Below are positions 1 to 8,520 of a stretch of 36,509 nucleotides of DNA, piece after piece; the stretch's first letter is position 1; each line of letters starts with the position of its first letter. Location of the stretch: assembly GCA_021809845.1 (NCBI GenBank), contig JAJZJW010000007.1:1-36509 (forward strand), in the 5' to 3' direction. The stretch comes from a bacterium. GTDB taxonomy: Bacteria; SZUA-79; Acidulodesulfobacterales; Acidulodesulfobacteraceae. The notes under the pieces are model-generated. The model was given only the letters and a program-made list of their open reading frames with translations, did no database searches and had not been told where the DNA came from. The position numbers and the translations under genes are program-made.

Positions 1-127
1 GCATTAAATTAATGTAAAAATTTGATGATATTATGTTCTATTTCGTTATTGCATTAAATTAATGTAAAAATTTGATGATATTATGTTCTATTTCGTTATT
101 GCATTAAATTAATGTAAAAATTTGATG
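1..127. repeat. 50-bp tandem repeat at the left window edge, about 2.5 copies
   Basis: Two identical 50-base units (1-50 and 51-100) are followed by the first 27 bases of a third (101-127). There are no spacers between copies, so this is not CRISPR. The array may continue beyond the window. The stretch 128-244 up to cysS is plain AT-rich sequence in which I see no gene and no convincing promoter. Confidence 0.95.
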
Positions 128-262
128 CTCTATTTTGATGAGGTGTATTAAAAAAAACTATAAATTTTATTAATAAACTGGTAATATATTTCAATCAGCT
201 ACAACCATGCACTATTATAATCGTATTATTAAACTATTAATTATTTGGATATTATTAACAAC

Positions 263-1939
263 ATGAATTTTAAAAAAATTAAAAATAATCTGTTTATTTT
301 CAATACAATGAGCGGTTCAAAAGAATTATTTAAACCGCTCAATAAAGATAAAGTGTTGATGTATGTTTGCGGTATTACCGCATATGATTATTCACATATA
401 GGACATGCAAGAGCATATATCACATTTGATATTATTTACCGTTATTTGAGACATATTGGGTTTGATACCGTATACGTGAGAAATTTTACTGATATAGACG
501 ACAAAATAATTAAGAAAGCCAATGAAGAAGACGTTGCTTTTAATATAATTTCCGAACGCTTTATCGATGAATTTCACAATGATATGGATTCATTGTCTGT
601 TGAACCGCCCTCCTATGAGCCTAAAGCCACGGAAACGGTAGCAGATATGCTCGTATTTATCAAATCTTTGATGAATAAAGGTGTTGCATATGAAAAAAAT
701 AATAACGTTTTTTTTAAAGTTGATTCATTTAAAGAGTACGGCAAACTTTCTCATAAAAATATAGATGAATTGCTTTCAGGCGCAAGGATACCTTTAAACG
801 ATGAAAAAGAAAATCCGCTTGATTTTGCGTTATGGAAAAAGTCAAAGCCAAATGAGCCATTTTGGGAAAGCCCCTGGGGTCATGGAAGACCCGGCTGGCA
901 CATTGAATGTTCCGCAATGAGCATGAAATTTCTCGGAGAGCAAATTGACATACACGGCGGCGGGTCAGATTTGATATTTCCGCACCATGAAAACGAAATC
1001 GCCCAGAGTGAAAGTTTTACTGGAAAAAAATTTGTGAATTATTGGATTCACAACGGGTTTGTTAATATTAATAACGAAAAAATGTCAAAATCCTTAAAAA
1101 ATTATATAACCATCAGAGATTTACTTAAAGATTATGAGCCCGAAGTAATTAGAATATTTTTTATGTTTACGCATTACAGGTCTTTTATAGATTTTTCTCA
1201 AGGTGGACTTGAAAGTGCAAAGCAGTCTTTAATAAGGCTTTATGAGGCTGTCGGTTTATATATCTCTATAAAAAGTAAAATTGCCGATAAAATTATTAGA
1301 ATTATTAAAAACGATAATAATATAAATAATAGCGATAATAGCAATGTTCGCATTACCCGCGATAAAAGCGATAATGACAATAATTGCGGCAATAGTGCGA
1401 GCGGTGAAATCGTTGAAACAGATTTAAAGAGCAATAGTAATTGTGATAATAATAGTAATAATAGCGATAATAATAATGATAATAATAAAATAGGAACAGA
1501 AAATATTGTGATAATAGAGGATTATTTAAACGGTTTTTATAATGCTATGAATGACGATTTTAATACCGCTAGCGCACTATCAGTTTTGTTTAACCTTATT
1601 AGAAAAACAAATCAAATTATAAATAATTCGTTATCAAAAGAGTCTATTAATGATTATGAATTGGAATTTTTAGATAAATTTTATGATTTTATAAAGACTA
1701 TACAAAATATTTTGGGAATATTAAAAAAAAATCCGCAGATATTTTTAGAGAAATACTTAAAAAATTTTGAAAATACAGAATTATCTTATGATGAAATAAA
1801 AAATTTTATTAACAAAAGAAACGAATTCAGAAAAAATAAAGATTATAAATCTGCAGACGAAATACGCAAAATGCTTCTTGATAAAAAAATAATATTAGAA
1901 GACACCGGTTTTGAAACAAAATATAAAATTGAAAATTGA
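263..1939 (+). CDS. cysS: Cysteinyl-tRNA synthetase with an Asn/Asp/Ser-rich insertion
   Basis: Class I aminoacyl-tRNA synthetase that charges tRNA-Cys with cysteine in the cytoplasm. Counted from an upstream in-frame TTG at 245, the HIGH motif is at residues 51-54 and KMSKS at 279-283. The four zinc ligands are C42, C222, H247 and E251, with the same spacing as the E. coli enzyme. The C-terminal end ([18 protein letters not shown]) is typical of CysS. Residues about 350-420, between the catalytic core and the helical tRNA-binding part, are a low-complexity insert rich in Asn, Asp and Ser (DNA about 1300-1500) that makes the protein about 100 residues longer than usual. I start at ATG 263 because the TTG at 245 adds only six residues and neither start has a clear Shine-Dalgarno. 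Family assignment is certain; the start is not. Confidence 0.96.
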   Translation: MNFKKIKNNLFIFNTMSGSKELFKPLNKDKVLMYVCGITAYDYSHIGHARAYITFDIIYRYLRHIGFDTVYVRNFTDIDDKIIKKANEEDVAFNIISERFIDEFHNDMDSLSVEPPSYEPKATETVADMLVFIKSLMNKGVAYEKNNNVFFKVDSFKEYGKLSHKNIDELLSGARIPLNDEKENPLDFALWKKSKPNEPFWESPWGHGRPGWHIECSAMSMKFLGEQIDIHGGGSDLIFPHHENEIAQSESFTGKKFVNYWIHNGFVNINNEKMSKSLKNYITIRDLLKDYEPEVIRIFFMFTHYRSFIDFSQGGLESAKQSLIRLYEAVGLYISIKSKIADKIIRIIKNDNNINNSDNSNVRITRDKSDNDNNCGNSASGEIVETDLKSNSNCDNNSNNSDNNNDNNKIGTENIVIIEDYLNGFYNAMNDDFNTASALSVLFNLIRKTNQIINNSLSKESINDYELEFLDKFYDFIKTIQNILGILKKNPQIFLEKYLKNFENTELSYDEIKNFINKRNEFRKNKDYKSADEIRKMLLDKKIILEDTGFETKYKIEN

Positions 1940-2080
1940 AAGAATAAAAGTCAAAGAATAAAACTCAAAGAATAAAAGTCAAAAGATAAAAGTCAAAAGA
2001 TAAAAAAATTAAAACTTAAAAATTGAAAATTAAAACTTAAAAAAACTTAAAACTTAAAACTTAAATACTTAACATTTATT
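1940..2080. repeat. Degenerate short AT-rich repeats downstream of cysS
   Basis: Repeated variants of 'aaagaataaaagtc' give way to variants of 'aaaacttaaaacttaa'. This is low-complexity DNA with no coding potential and no hairpin plus T-run terminator. It fills most of the 229-base gap between cysS and the next gene. Confidence 0.8.
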
Positions 2081-2089
2081 TAACTTCTA

Positions 2090-2117
2090 GTGAACTATGG
2101 AGGCGTTTAACTCTGAG
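2090..2117. other. Motif GTGAACTATGGAGGC...AACTCTGAG, shared with 31196-31217
   Basis: ACTATGGAGGC followed by TAACTCT(T)GAG occurs here and at 31196-31217, with a 3-base insertion in this copy. On the minus strand this copy reads AACTCAGAGTT (a small palindrome), then GCCTCCATAGTTCAC, ending like the TAGTTCAC of the element at 24270-24396. It may be a relic of a transposon end; evidence is thin. Confidence 0.4.
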
Positions 2118-2168
2118 TTTATAACGATTTGATAGATTTTTATCGGCTTAGAGTACGAAAGAAATAAA

Positions 2169-2381
2169 ATGAATATTAAGGAAATGGTTGACGAATTCTT
2201 AGTATGCCCTAAATGCAAAGGAAAACTTGAAATGTCGGTAATAAATGAAACAACTGCCGAAGGCAGTTGCCATGAATCTTCTATATTAATATGCAGAAAC
2301 TGCAGAGTATATTATCCTATTGAAGACGATATACCTGTTTTGCTGATTGACGAGGCAAAAACAATAGACGGTATTGATTAA
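2169..2381 (+). CDS. Trm112-like (UPF0434/YcaR-type) small zinc-ribbon protein
   Basis: A 70-residue protein with two Cys pairs, CPKCKGKL near residues 18-25 and CRNCRVYYPIEDDIPVLL in the second half. This is the Trm112/YcaR fold, which usually binds one structural zinc. The family acts as a partner or activator subunit of methyltransferases in archaea and eukaryotes; in bacteria its role is poorly defined, and it often sits beside LPS genes such as lpxK or kdsB. Here it lies 18 bases upstream of a kdtA-like gene, which fits that habit. The central insert (residues about 30-42) is a little longer than the minimal family form and contributes an extra Cys. Only a weak GAAAG precedes the ATG. 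Confidence 0.85.
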   Translation: MNIKEMVDEFLVCPKCKGKLEMSVINETTAEGSCHESSILICRNCRVYYPIEDDIPVLLIDEAKTIDGID

Positions 2382-2399
2382 AAAATATCGTAAAATTAA

Positions 2400-4619
2400 A
2401 TGAAAACAGACAATTATTTACTGTTAAAACTTAAACAATTATTTGCTTTAGACGGCAATTTAAAAAAACGTTTTGCAGATGTCAATTCTGCTCTTGCAGA
2501 ATCTAATATTACAAGACCTGCTGCATTGAAATTAAATAAGAATGGATTTAATATTGCTCGCAGCAATAAAAGCAAGGATAGTAACAGCAAAGACGATAAC
2601 TCAAATATAAGTAAACTTGGGCTTAAAAGTTCTGACAATAACAGCAAGGATAGTAATAGCAAAGACGATAAAGGCAAAGACAATAAAAACAATAATAACA
2701 AAAATAATAGTAGCAATAAAATAAATCTTAAGAGGTTCTGGTTTTATGCCGAATCTATAGGGGAAGTCAAAATAGCGCTTTATTTATGTGATTTGATAAA
2801 AAGAAATATAGATACGGAAACAAATAGAAATACAAACGCTATTATAAATATTGCAAATAACAAACTAAATATTAATGTAAATAACAATATTGATAGCAAA
2901 CTAAATATAAATGGAAATAACAATATTGATAGCAAACTAAATATTAATGCAAATAACAATATTTATAACAAACTAAATATTAATGGAAATAATAATATCG
3001 ATAGCAAAATAAATATAAAAAGAAATAACAATATTAATAGTATCGACATAAAAACACAAAATTCAGACAACCCAACAATACCCTCTACACCTATCTTTTT
3101 TATAAGTATTAGAACAGCTTCCGCATACAAGATATTAGAAAATTATAATTGGCGCAACTGTAACAACAATAACAACAACAATAATAAAGACATCATATAT
3201 TTTTTTCATCCGGTCAGTTTTTTCAGTTTCTTTTTTAATTCTTATGCAGCTTTGATTAAGCCGGATTATTTTATTTCAATAGAAAATAGCATAAATAGTA
3301 AATCAGCAGAAATTTTATATGATACCAATAATAATATTAAAATTTATTTATTAGATTTAAATCTTAAAAAAGAAAAATTTTTAAAAAATTATAGATCATT
3401 GAATAATAAAATTTTAAATAATATATATGTAAATATAACCAATGATGAGTATAAAACAAATCTTGAGAAATATTTCAGTTGTCTAAAATCAGAAAAAGAA
3501 ACTCAATTATTGCCCAATGCGGAAAAAACATCAGCTCGCAATTCGTGCGGTTGGATAAGCAAAGATTTTAAGAAAGTTCTATTGCGGAAAGAAAAAATTA
3601 ATATAATAAAAATTTCTGATTTGCCGTTGAAAATTGCTTCATCCTTTAGTGATTATCGCAATGAAAACAATAACAATAATATTGAAGAAAACATAAAAAA
3701 AGATGCTAATATTAATAAAAATGCAGATATAAAAGAAGGCGTTAATGTTGCCAAAGCTATGGATATAGAAGAAGACGTCGGTGTTACTAAAGCAATATAT
3801 TTGAAGGAAAAAATTAATGTTACTAAAGCTATAGGAATAAAAAAAGTTCTCAATGCCGCTAAAGATATAAATACAAAAGAAGACGTTAATAAAGATATAA
3901 ATGAAGATAAGAATGCTCGCAGTATAGTTATTTCATTTATATCTGTTCATAAAAAGGAGATCGTTTTTCTGACAGGAATACTGCAGAGTGTGAATGAATA
4001 TTTTTTACAAAAAAATATTAATCTTAAATTTATTTTTGCTCCGAGGAATATTAAAGCGGTGCATCTTATTAAGAAAATAGCTAAAAAAAACGGTTTTAAA
4101 GTAACGTTATATAAAAAAGATAATGCAGATATAAATGTTTTTGTTAGAAATAATTTTGCAAATAACAACACTGAAAACAAAAAGAATTATAAAGACGCTG
4201 CTCAATCTAACAAGGCTAATAAATATAATGAATATAAAGGCTTTAATATATTAATTATAGATGATTACGGAAAATTAGCTCAAGTTTATAAGAAATCCGA
4301 TATAATATATGTTGGAAAAAGTTTATTTAAAGAAGAAAGTGGCGGGCATAATATTCTAGAACCGATATTATATTCAAAAGCGGTAATTACAGGTCCTTAT
4401 ATAGATAATTTTAAAAATATTGCTGATATTTATATAAAAAATGATGCTATCGTTATAATTAAAAAGGATTTTTTCTTAACTGAGTTTATTGAATTTATTG
4501 AAAATGAAGCAAAATGGAAAGATATGGGTAAAAATTCTTATAATATATTTAAAAAACAGAAAGAAAAAACAACAAAAAATTTAAATTGTTTTATAAAGAA
4601 TGAATTTGTAAGTACTTAA
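2400..4619 (+). CDS. waaA: Highly divergent Kdo transferase (WaaA/KdtA-like) with large low-complexity inserts
   Basis: Probable 3-deoxy-D-manno-octulosonate transferase, adding Kdo to lipid A in LPS core assembly. Family signatures survive in pieces: FWFYAESIGEVK (residues 113-124; E122 would match the catalytic base of the SVGE motif), a Rossmann-like segment around 509-570 ending FIFAPRN, and the C-terminal donor-binding block with GGHNILEP (648-655) and GPYIDNF (665-671). At 739 residues it is about 300 longer than usual because of Asn/Lys/Asp/Ser-rich stretches at about 55-110, 140-225, 255-263, 420-505 and 585-612. Oddities: there is no hydrophobic N-terminal anchor, and the usual ETE-WPN region is reduced to IENSI (293-297). 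It follows the Trm112-like gene by 18 bases. It could be a non-Kdo GT30 relative or a decaying enzyme, but the frame stays open throughout. Confidence 0.72.
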   Translation: MKTDNYLLLKLKQLFALDGNLKKRFADVNSALAESNITRPAALKLNKNGFNIARSNKSKDSNSKDDNSNISKLGLKSSDNNSKDSNSKDDKGKDNKNNNNKNNSSNKINLKRFWFYAESIGEVKIALYLCDLIKRNIDTETNRNTNAIINIANNKLNINVNNNIDSKLNINGNNNIDSKLNINANNNIYNKLNINGNNNIDSKINIKRNNNINSIDIKTQNSDNPTIPSTPIFFISIRTASAYKILENYNWRNCNNNNNNNNKDIIYFFHPVSFFSFFFNSYAALIKPDYFISIENSINSKSAEILYDTNNNIKIYLLDLNLKKEKFLKNYRSLNNKILNNIYVNITNDEYKTNLEKYFSCLKSEKETQLLPNAEKTSARNSCGWISKDFKKVLLRKEKINIIKISDLPLKIASSFSDYRNENNNNNIEENIKKDANINKNADIKEGVNVAKAMDIEEDVGVTKAIYLKEKINVTKAIGIKKVLNAAKDINTKEDVNKDINEDKNARSIVISFISVHKKEIVFLTGILQSVNEYFLQKNINLKFIFAPRNIKAVHLIKKIAKKNGFKVTLYKKDNADINVFVRNNFANNNTENKKNYKDAAQSNKANKYNEYKGFNILIIDDYGKLAQVYKKSDIIYVGKSLFKEESGGHNILEPILYSKAVITGPYIDNFKNIADIYIKNDAIVIIKKDFFLTEFIEFIENEAKWKDMGKNSYNIFKKQKEKTTKNLNCFIKNEFVST
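2862..3026 (+). repeat. In-frame 36-bp minisatellite inside the waaA-like gene
   Basis: About four and a half copies of a 36-base unit encode variants of KLNINGNNNIDS (12 residues) at residues about 155-209. Copies differ by point changes only, so the frame is kept. The array lies between the SIGE block and the next conserved strand, where it would form a surface loop. Confidence 0.9.
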
Positions 4620-4902
4620 AAATTCAGTAATATTAACCACTATATGCCATTTAAAAAAGTGTCAATTTCTAATTAAAAAAATAAAAACAGTTGTATGTCT
4701 TCAAAAAAAAGGTGTCTATTTCTAATTTAAAAAAAGTTATATGTTTTTAAAAAACAGGTGTCTGTCTATAATTACCGCGTTCCTGATTACGAAGATGGTT
4801 GTTTGTCCCTAGTTAACTAACAAATGTCGACTTAAAAAAAATTTAACTGAACATAAATAACTATAATATAAACATAATATAAATAAATATAATTAAAATA
4901 AT
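4620..4902. repeat. Intergenic region with four copies of a GTGTCTGTYYCTAATT-like dispersed repeat
   Basis: Copies at 4659-4674 (gtgtcaatttctaatt), 4712-4727 (gtgtctatttctaatt), 4759-4774 (gtgtctgtctataatt) and 4801-4816 (gtttgtccctagttaact) are separated by 40-55 bases of A-rich DNA. The same motif recurs at 24525-24710 upstream of flgD. From memory, motifs of the form GTGTCTGTCCCTAATT are common dispersed intergenic repeats in environmental genomes; I could not check this. No gene is visible here. Confidence 0.7.
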
Positions 4903-6195
4903 ATGCCTTTTGATTTGTATTTACCTTTTTTAATATTCGGTTCAAGATTGATTATACTTCCCATTATTATCTTGTTGCTGCTGATTTATGTAAAAATAAA
5001 ATTATTTAAAATCAAAATTTATTTTTCTGAGCTAAATATTTTTAAGGGACATAAAAAATTTTACGATTTAAACGGCATAATACATTTTCATTCCACATAT
5101 TCTGACGGTTCCGGCAAGATTGAAAATCTGATTAAAATAGCAAAAAGACTTAAGGCGGATTTTTTGATTTCTTCAGACCACAATACGTTAAAGCCGAAAT
5201 ATGACGGCATTGAAGGATACTATGAAAATTTGTTTTATTTTGCAGGTGAAGAAATTAATACTGAGTTTGGTCATTTTCTTGCTCTTGGAATAAAAGACGA
5301 AATCAAAAGAGGCAACTATAAAGATGTGCTTTTAAATATAAAAAAACAAAATGGTATCGGCATTATCTGTCATCCATATAACTGGTGGACCCCATGGAAA
5401 AATTTTTCTGTTAAAGGATATAACGGAATTGAAATAATAAATCTGGATTCGCAGTGGAGAGGAATGAATCCTTTATATATCTTATTGGTTTTACTCACCT
5501 ATAAAATTAATAGCTTTTATTCTTTGCATTTCCTTTCGCATAAACCTAAAAAAACATTAAAATTTTGGGATAGCGTTCAAAAACATAATAAAATGATAAC
5601 CGGTATAGCTTCTATAGATGCGCATTCCAATGTTAAGCTCAGCAAAAAAATTAGAATACATTTTCCAAAATACGAAGAACTTTTTAGCGTTGCAAGAACC
5701 CATCTTTTGCTTGAAAGAAAGTTTTCCGGCAGAAATAATGATGATGATATAGAAGCGGACAAAAAATTAATAGTAAAAGCCATCAAAAAGGGTTCATGCT
5801 ACTTTGCTTTTGATTTATTTGGAAAGCCTGAAGGTTTTTATTTTGAAGCAGGAATATCAGAAGGAAACAATAAAGAAGAATATTTTACAAGCGGGGATAT
5901 TATAAATTTAAAAAAAATAAAAAATAAAATACAATATATAAATTTTTATTCAGGAATAAATATAAATTATAAAAAGACTAATTATGAAATTGTATTATAT
6001 AAGAACGGAAAAAAACTGCACAGTGCGAAAAATAAGACGCTGGAATATAAATATATTATTGGTGATTTCACTGGTCGCAATGAACGCGGTAAACAAAGAG
6101 AATCAAATTTTTATAGGGTTGAAGTTAATATTTTACGTGGATATAAAAAAATAACGTATCTTTATTCCAATAATGTTGAAATTTTTGGCGAATAA
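4903..6195 (+). CDS. Membrane-anchored PHP-domain metallohydrolase (CehA/McbA-like)
   Basis: One N-terminal transmembrane helix (residues about 8-30) is followed by a PHP domain. Candidate metal ligands are in the expected order: H61 and H63 in HFHSTYSDGS, D68, H93 in SSDHNTL, E116 or E117, H124, H157 in CHPYNWW, then D239 and H241 in SIDAHSNV. PHP proteins hydrolyse phosphoesters with two or three metal ions; the CehA/McbA branch acts on assorted esters or carbamates, so the substrate cannot be named. The C-terminal 130 residues look beta-rich and are not recognised. The short N-terminal tail and single helix could place the catalytic part on either face of the membrane. There is no visible Shine-Dalgarno. 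The gene stands alone between two gaps. Confidence 0.85.
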   Translation: MPFDLYLPFLIFGSRLIILPIIILLLLIYVKIKLFKIKIYFSELNIFKGHKKFYDLNGIIHFHSTYSDGSGKIENLIKIAKRLKADFLISSDHNTLKPKYDGIEGYYENLFYFAGEEINTEFGHFLALGIKDEIKRGNYKDVLLNIKKQNGIGIICHPYNWWTPWKNFSVKGYNGIEIINLDSQWRGMNPLYILLVLLTYKINSFYSLHFLSHKPKKTLKFWDSVQKHNKMITGIASIDAHSNVKLSKKIRIHFPKYEELFSVARTHLLLERKFSGRNNDDDIEADKKLIVKAIKKGSCYFAFDLFGKPEGFYFEAGISEGNNKEEYFTSGDIINLKKIKNKIQYINFYSGININYKKTNYEIVLYKNGKKLHSAKNKTLEYKYIIGDFTGRNERGKQRESNFYRVEVNILRGYKKITYLYSNNVEIFGE

Positions 6196-6300
6196 GTGTA
6201 TATTGAATATGTGCTCTATAATATTTATATGCGAGCTAATCATTTATAAAATCTATTCATTTTTCATAAATCCGTAAATTTTTATTATTAAAATACGCAT

Positions 6301-7656
6301 ATGCCTTTAACCGATATTGAAAAAATTGACAAAGAGTTTGTATGGCATCCCTTTACCCAGATGCTTGACTGGGAAAAAGAAGATAATATTATTATAGAAA
6401 GAGGCAACGGCATATATCTTTACGATATTCACGGGAATAAATATATAGACGGTGTTTCGTCGCTGTGGGTAAATATACACGGTCATAACAATAAAGAATT
6501 AAATAACGCTGTAAAAGAACAGGCAGATAAAATATCTCACAGCACTCTGCTGGGTTTGGCGAACGTTCCTTCCGCTATTTTAGCTCAAAAATTAATTGAA
6601 ATAGCGCCAAATAATCTAAAAAAAGTTTTTTATTCCGATTCAGGTTCCACATCGGTTGAAATTGCAATAAAAGTTGCGTTTCAATATTTCAGACAGAAAG
6701 GCTCAAAATATAAAAACAAAAAGAAATTTATTGCAGCCACTTCGGCATATCACGGTGATACCATCGGCAGCGTTTCAATCGGCGGTATGGAGCTTTTTCA
6801 TTCTATTTACAAACCTCTGCTTTTTGAAACATTAAGGATAACGTATCCCTATTGCTACAGGTGTCCGTTTAATTTAAAGCATCCTGAATGCGAACTCTAT
6901 TGCGCTAAAGAAGCGGAAAAAATAATAAGTTATTATGCAGACCAGAGTGCGGCGGTTATAATAGAACCAATGGTGCAAGGTGCAGCCGGCATGATAACTA
7001 TGCCTGCAGGATACATGAAAAAAATTGAAAAAGCGTGCAAAGGTAACGAGGTGCTGCTCATCGTAGATGAAGTTGCAACAGGCTTTGGAAGAACAGGCAA
7101 AATGTTTGCGTGCGAACACGAAGATATCAATCCGGATGCAATGTGTCTTGCAAAAGGTATAACAGGCGGTTATCTGCCTCTGGCGGCGACCCTTTTTTCA
7201 AAAGAAATCTATGAAGGATTTATTGCAAATTTTGAAGATAATAAAACTTTTTTTCATGGGCATACATACACAGGCAATCAACTCGCGTCTGCTTCGGCAA
7301 TAAAATCTTTAGAATTATTTAAAAAAAATAATATAATTAATGCAATTGCTTCAAAAATTGAGTATTTTTCAGAAAAACTTAAAGAATTTAATGAACTTGA
7401 ACATGTCGGGCAAGTCAGAACAATAGGTCTTATGGCGGGCATAGAGCTTGTTTCGGATAAAAAGTTTAAGGAGCCTTATCCGCAAAAAGATAAAATAGGG
7501 CATAGGGTAATATTAAAAGCAAGAGAAAAGGGCGTTATAATAAGACCATTAGGCGATGTTATAGTCGTTTTGCCGCCCCTTGTAATTGAAAAAAACGAAA
7601 TAGACGAACTTTTAAGTGTCGTTTATGATTCTATAAAGTTTGTTACTCAGCAGTAA
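6301..7656 (+). CDS. bioA: Adenosylmethionine-8-amino-7-oxononanoate aminotransferase
   Basis: PLP-dependent class III aminotransferase of biotin synthesis, converting 7-keto-8-aminopelargonate to 7,8-diaminopelargonate. The N-terminal WHPFTQMLDWE (residues 15-25) is characteristic of BioA. Cofactor residues are GST at 115-117, YHG at 150-152, D256 in IVDEVATGFGRTG and Schiff-base K285 in CLAKGITGGYLPL. Its length of 451 residues is normal for the group that includes Bacillus and deltaproteobacterial BioA. The amino donor (SAM or lysine) cannot be decided from sequence alone. No other bio genes are nearby. It overlaps or abuts the DedA gene that follows. No Shine-Dalgarno is seen before the ATG. 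Confidence 0.96.
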   Translation: MPLTDIEKIDKEFVWHPFTQMLDWEKEDNIIIERGNGIYLYDIHGNKYIDGVSSLWVNIHGHNNKELNNAVKEQADKISHSTLLGLANVPSAILAQKLIEIAPNNLKKVFYSDSGSTSVEIAIKVAFQYFRQKGSKYKNKKKFIAATSAYHGDTIGSVSIGGMELFHSIYKPLLFETLRITYPYCYRCPFNLKHPECELYCAKEAEKIISYYADQSAAVIIEPMVQGAAGMITMPAGYMKKIEKACKGNEVLLIVDEVATGFGRTGKMFACEHEDINPDAMCLAKGITGGYLPLAATLFSKEIYEGFIANFEDNKTFFHGHTYTGNQLASASAIKSLELFKKNNIINAIASKIEYFSEKLKEFNELEHVGQVRTIGLMAGIELVSDKKFKEPYPQKDKIGHRVILKAREKGVIIRPLGDVIVVLPPLVIEKNEIDELLSVVYDSIKFVTQQ

Positions 7657-8344
7657 TAAAATTATACATATTATTATATTATTTATTACTAGCTTACCAA
7701 TAAAAAAAATTAAAAAACTAGTTAATGTGAATTCAAGCATATTAAAATATTTTTCATCCCTTATAGCTATAGCAATTTCGTTCGGGTATGCGGGTATTAT
7801 ATTTCTAATGATTTTAGAGAGCTGTGCTTTGCCCATTTCTTCAGAAATTGTGCTTGGTACGGCAGGTTTCCTTTCAGGTGAGGGAAAATTTAATTTTTAT
7901 TTAATAATTATCGCTGCAACAGCCGGAACGTTAATCGGTTCTTCATTGCTTTATTTAATCGGCGCAAAGGGCGGAAGACCTTTTTTAGAAAAATACGGAA
8001 AATATCTGCTTATAAGTAAAAAAGATATTGACAGGGCGCATGTATGGTTTTTAAAATACGGAAGTTTTGCCGTGCTGTTCGGAATAATGCTTCCGGTAAT
8101 AAAATCATATATAGGATTTCCGCCGGGGACAACCCTTATGAGCTATAAAAAATTTGCTGTTTTTATTATAATCGGCTCTGCTATATATAATACTATTATT
8201 GTTTATCTCGGTTTAAAACTCGGACAAAATATAAATTTAATAATGCCGTATTTTTATAAAATAGGACTTGCTGCCGTTATAGCGGTATTCATTTTATTTG
8301 CTATTTATATTTATACCCATGTTAAAAGAGCTTTTGCAAGATAA
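7640..8344 (+). CDS. DedA-family (SNARE-associated/VTT domain) integral membrane protein
   Basis: DedA proteins are inner-membrane proteins now linked to flipping of undecaprenyl-phosphate or phospholipids and to membrane-potential homeostasis. The hallmark region is GYAGIIFLMILESCALPISSE followed by GTAGFLSGEG, with later re-entrant and membrane segments (LLPVIKSYIGFPPG, with IIGSAIYNTIIVYLGLKLG) and a basic C-terminus. The outer frame opens at TTG 7640, overlapping bioA by 17 bases. A more likely start is GTG 7727, which leaves the usual short tail before the first helix. The first ATG (7808) is inside that helix and too late. No start has a clear Shine-Dalgarno. Confidence 0.88.
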   Translation: MLLSSNKIIHIIILFITSLPIKKIKKLVNVNSSILKYFSSLIAIAISFGYAGIIFLMILESCALPISSEIVLGTAGFLSGEGKFNFYLIIIAATAGTLIGSSLLYLIGAKGGRPFLEKYGKYLLISKKDIDRAHVWFLKYGSFAVLFGIMLPVIKSYIGFPPGTTLMSYKKFAVFIIIGSAIYNTIIVYLGLKLGQNINLIMPYFYKIGLAAVIAVFILFAIYIYTHVKRAFAR

Positions 8345-8520
8345 GTAAAATGAGATAAGATAGGATATGATAGGATAAGAAGCATCAAATTAAGGTTTTT
8401 AAAAAAAAAAGAGCAACCTTATAATGTTATAATGATAAGATAAGGTAAAATAGGATAAGAAAAGCATCCCTATATAATTAATTATTATAATAACTTCTGT
8501 TTATAGCATAGAATATAATA
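8345..8520. repeat. Intergenic gap with degenerate GATAAGATAGGATA repeats and a weak hairpin
   Basis: Short variants of gataagatagga occur at about 8350-8385 and 8435-8462. Between them TAAGGTT and AACCTTA could form a 7-bp stem with an A-rich loop (about 8391-8423), possibly a weak terminator for the DedA gene. No gene is seen. Confidence 0.55.

Noticed and set aside
1-127. Possible CRISPR array at the left edge
   Set aside because: Units are contiguous with no variable spacers and there are no cas genes. The arrays at 31352-31452 and 36261-36509 are rejected for the same reason.
6196-6300. Biotin operator (BirA site) or riboswitch upstream of bioA
   Set aside because: I looked for a TTGTAAAC/GTTTACAA-type dyad and conserved riboswitch stems and saw none.
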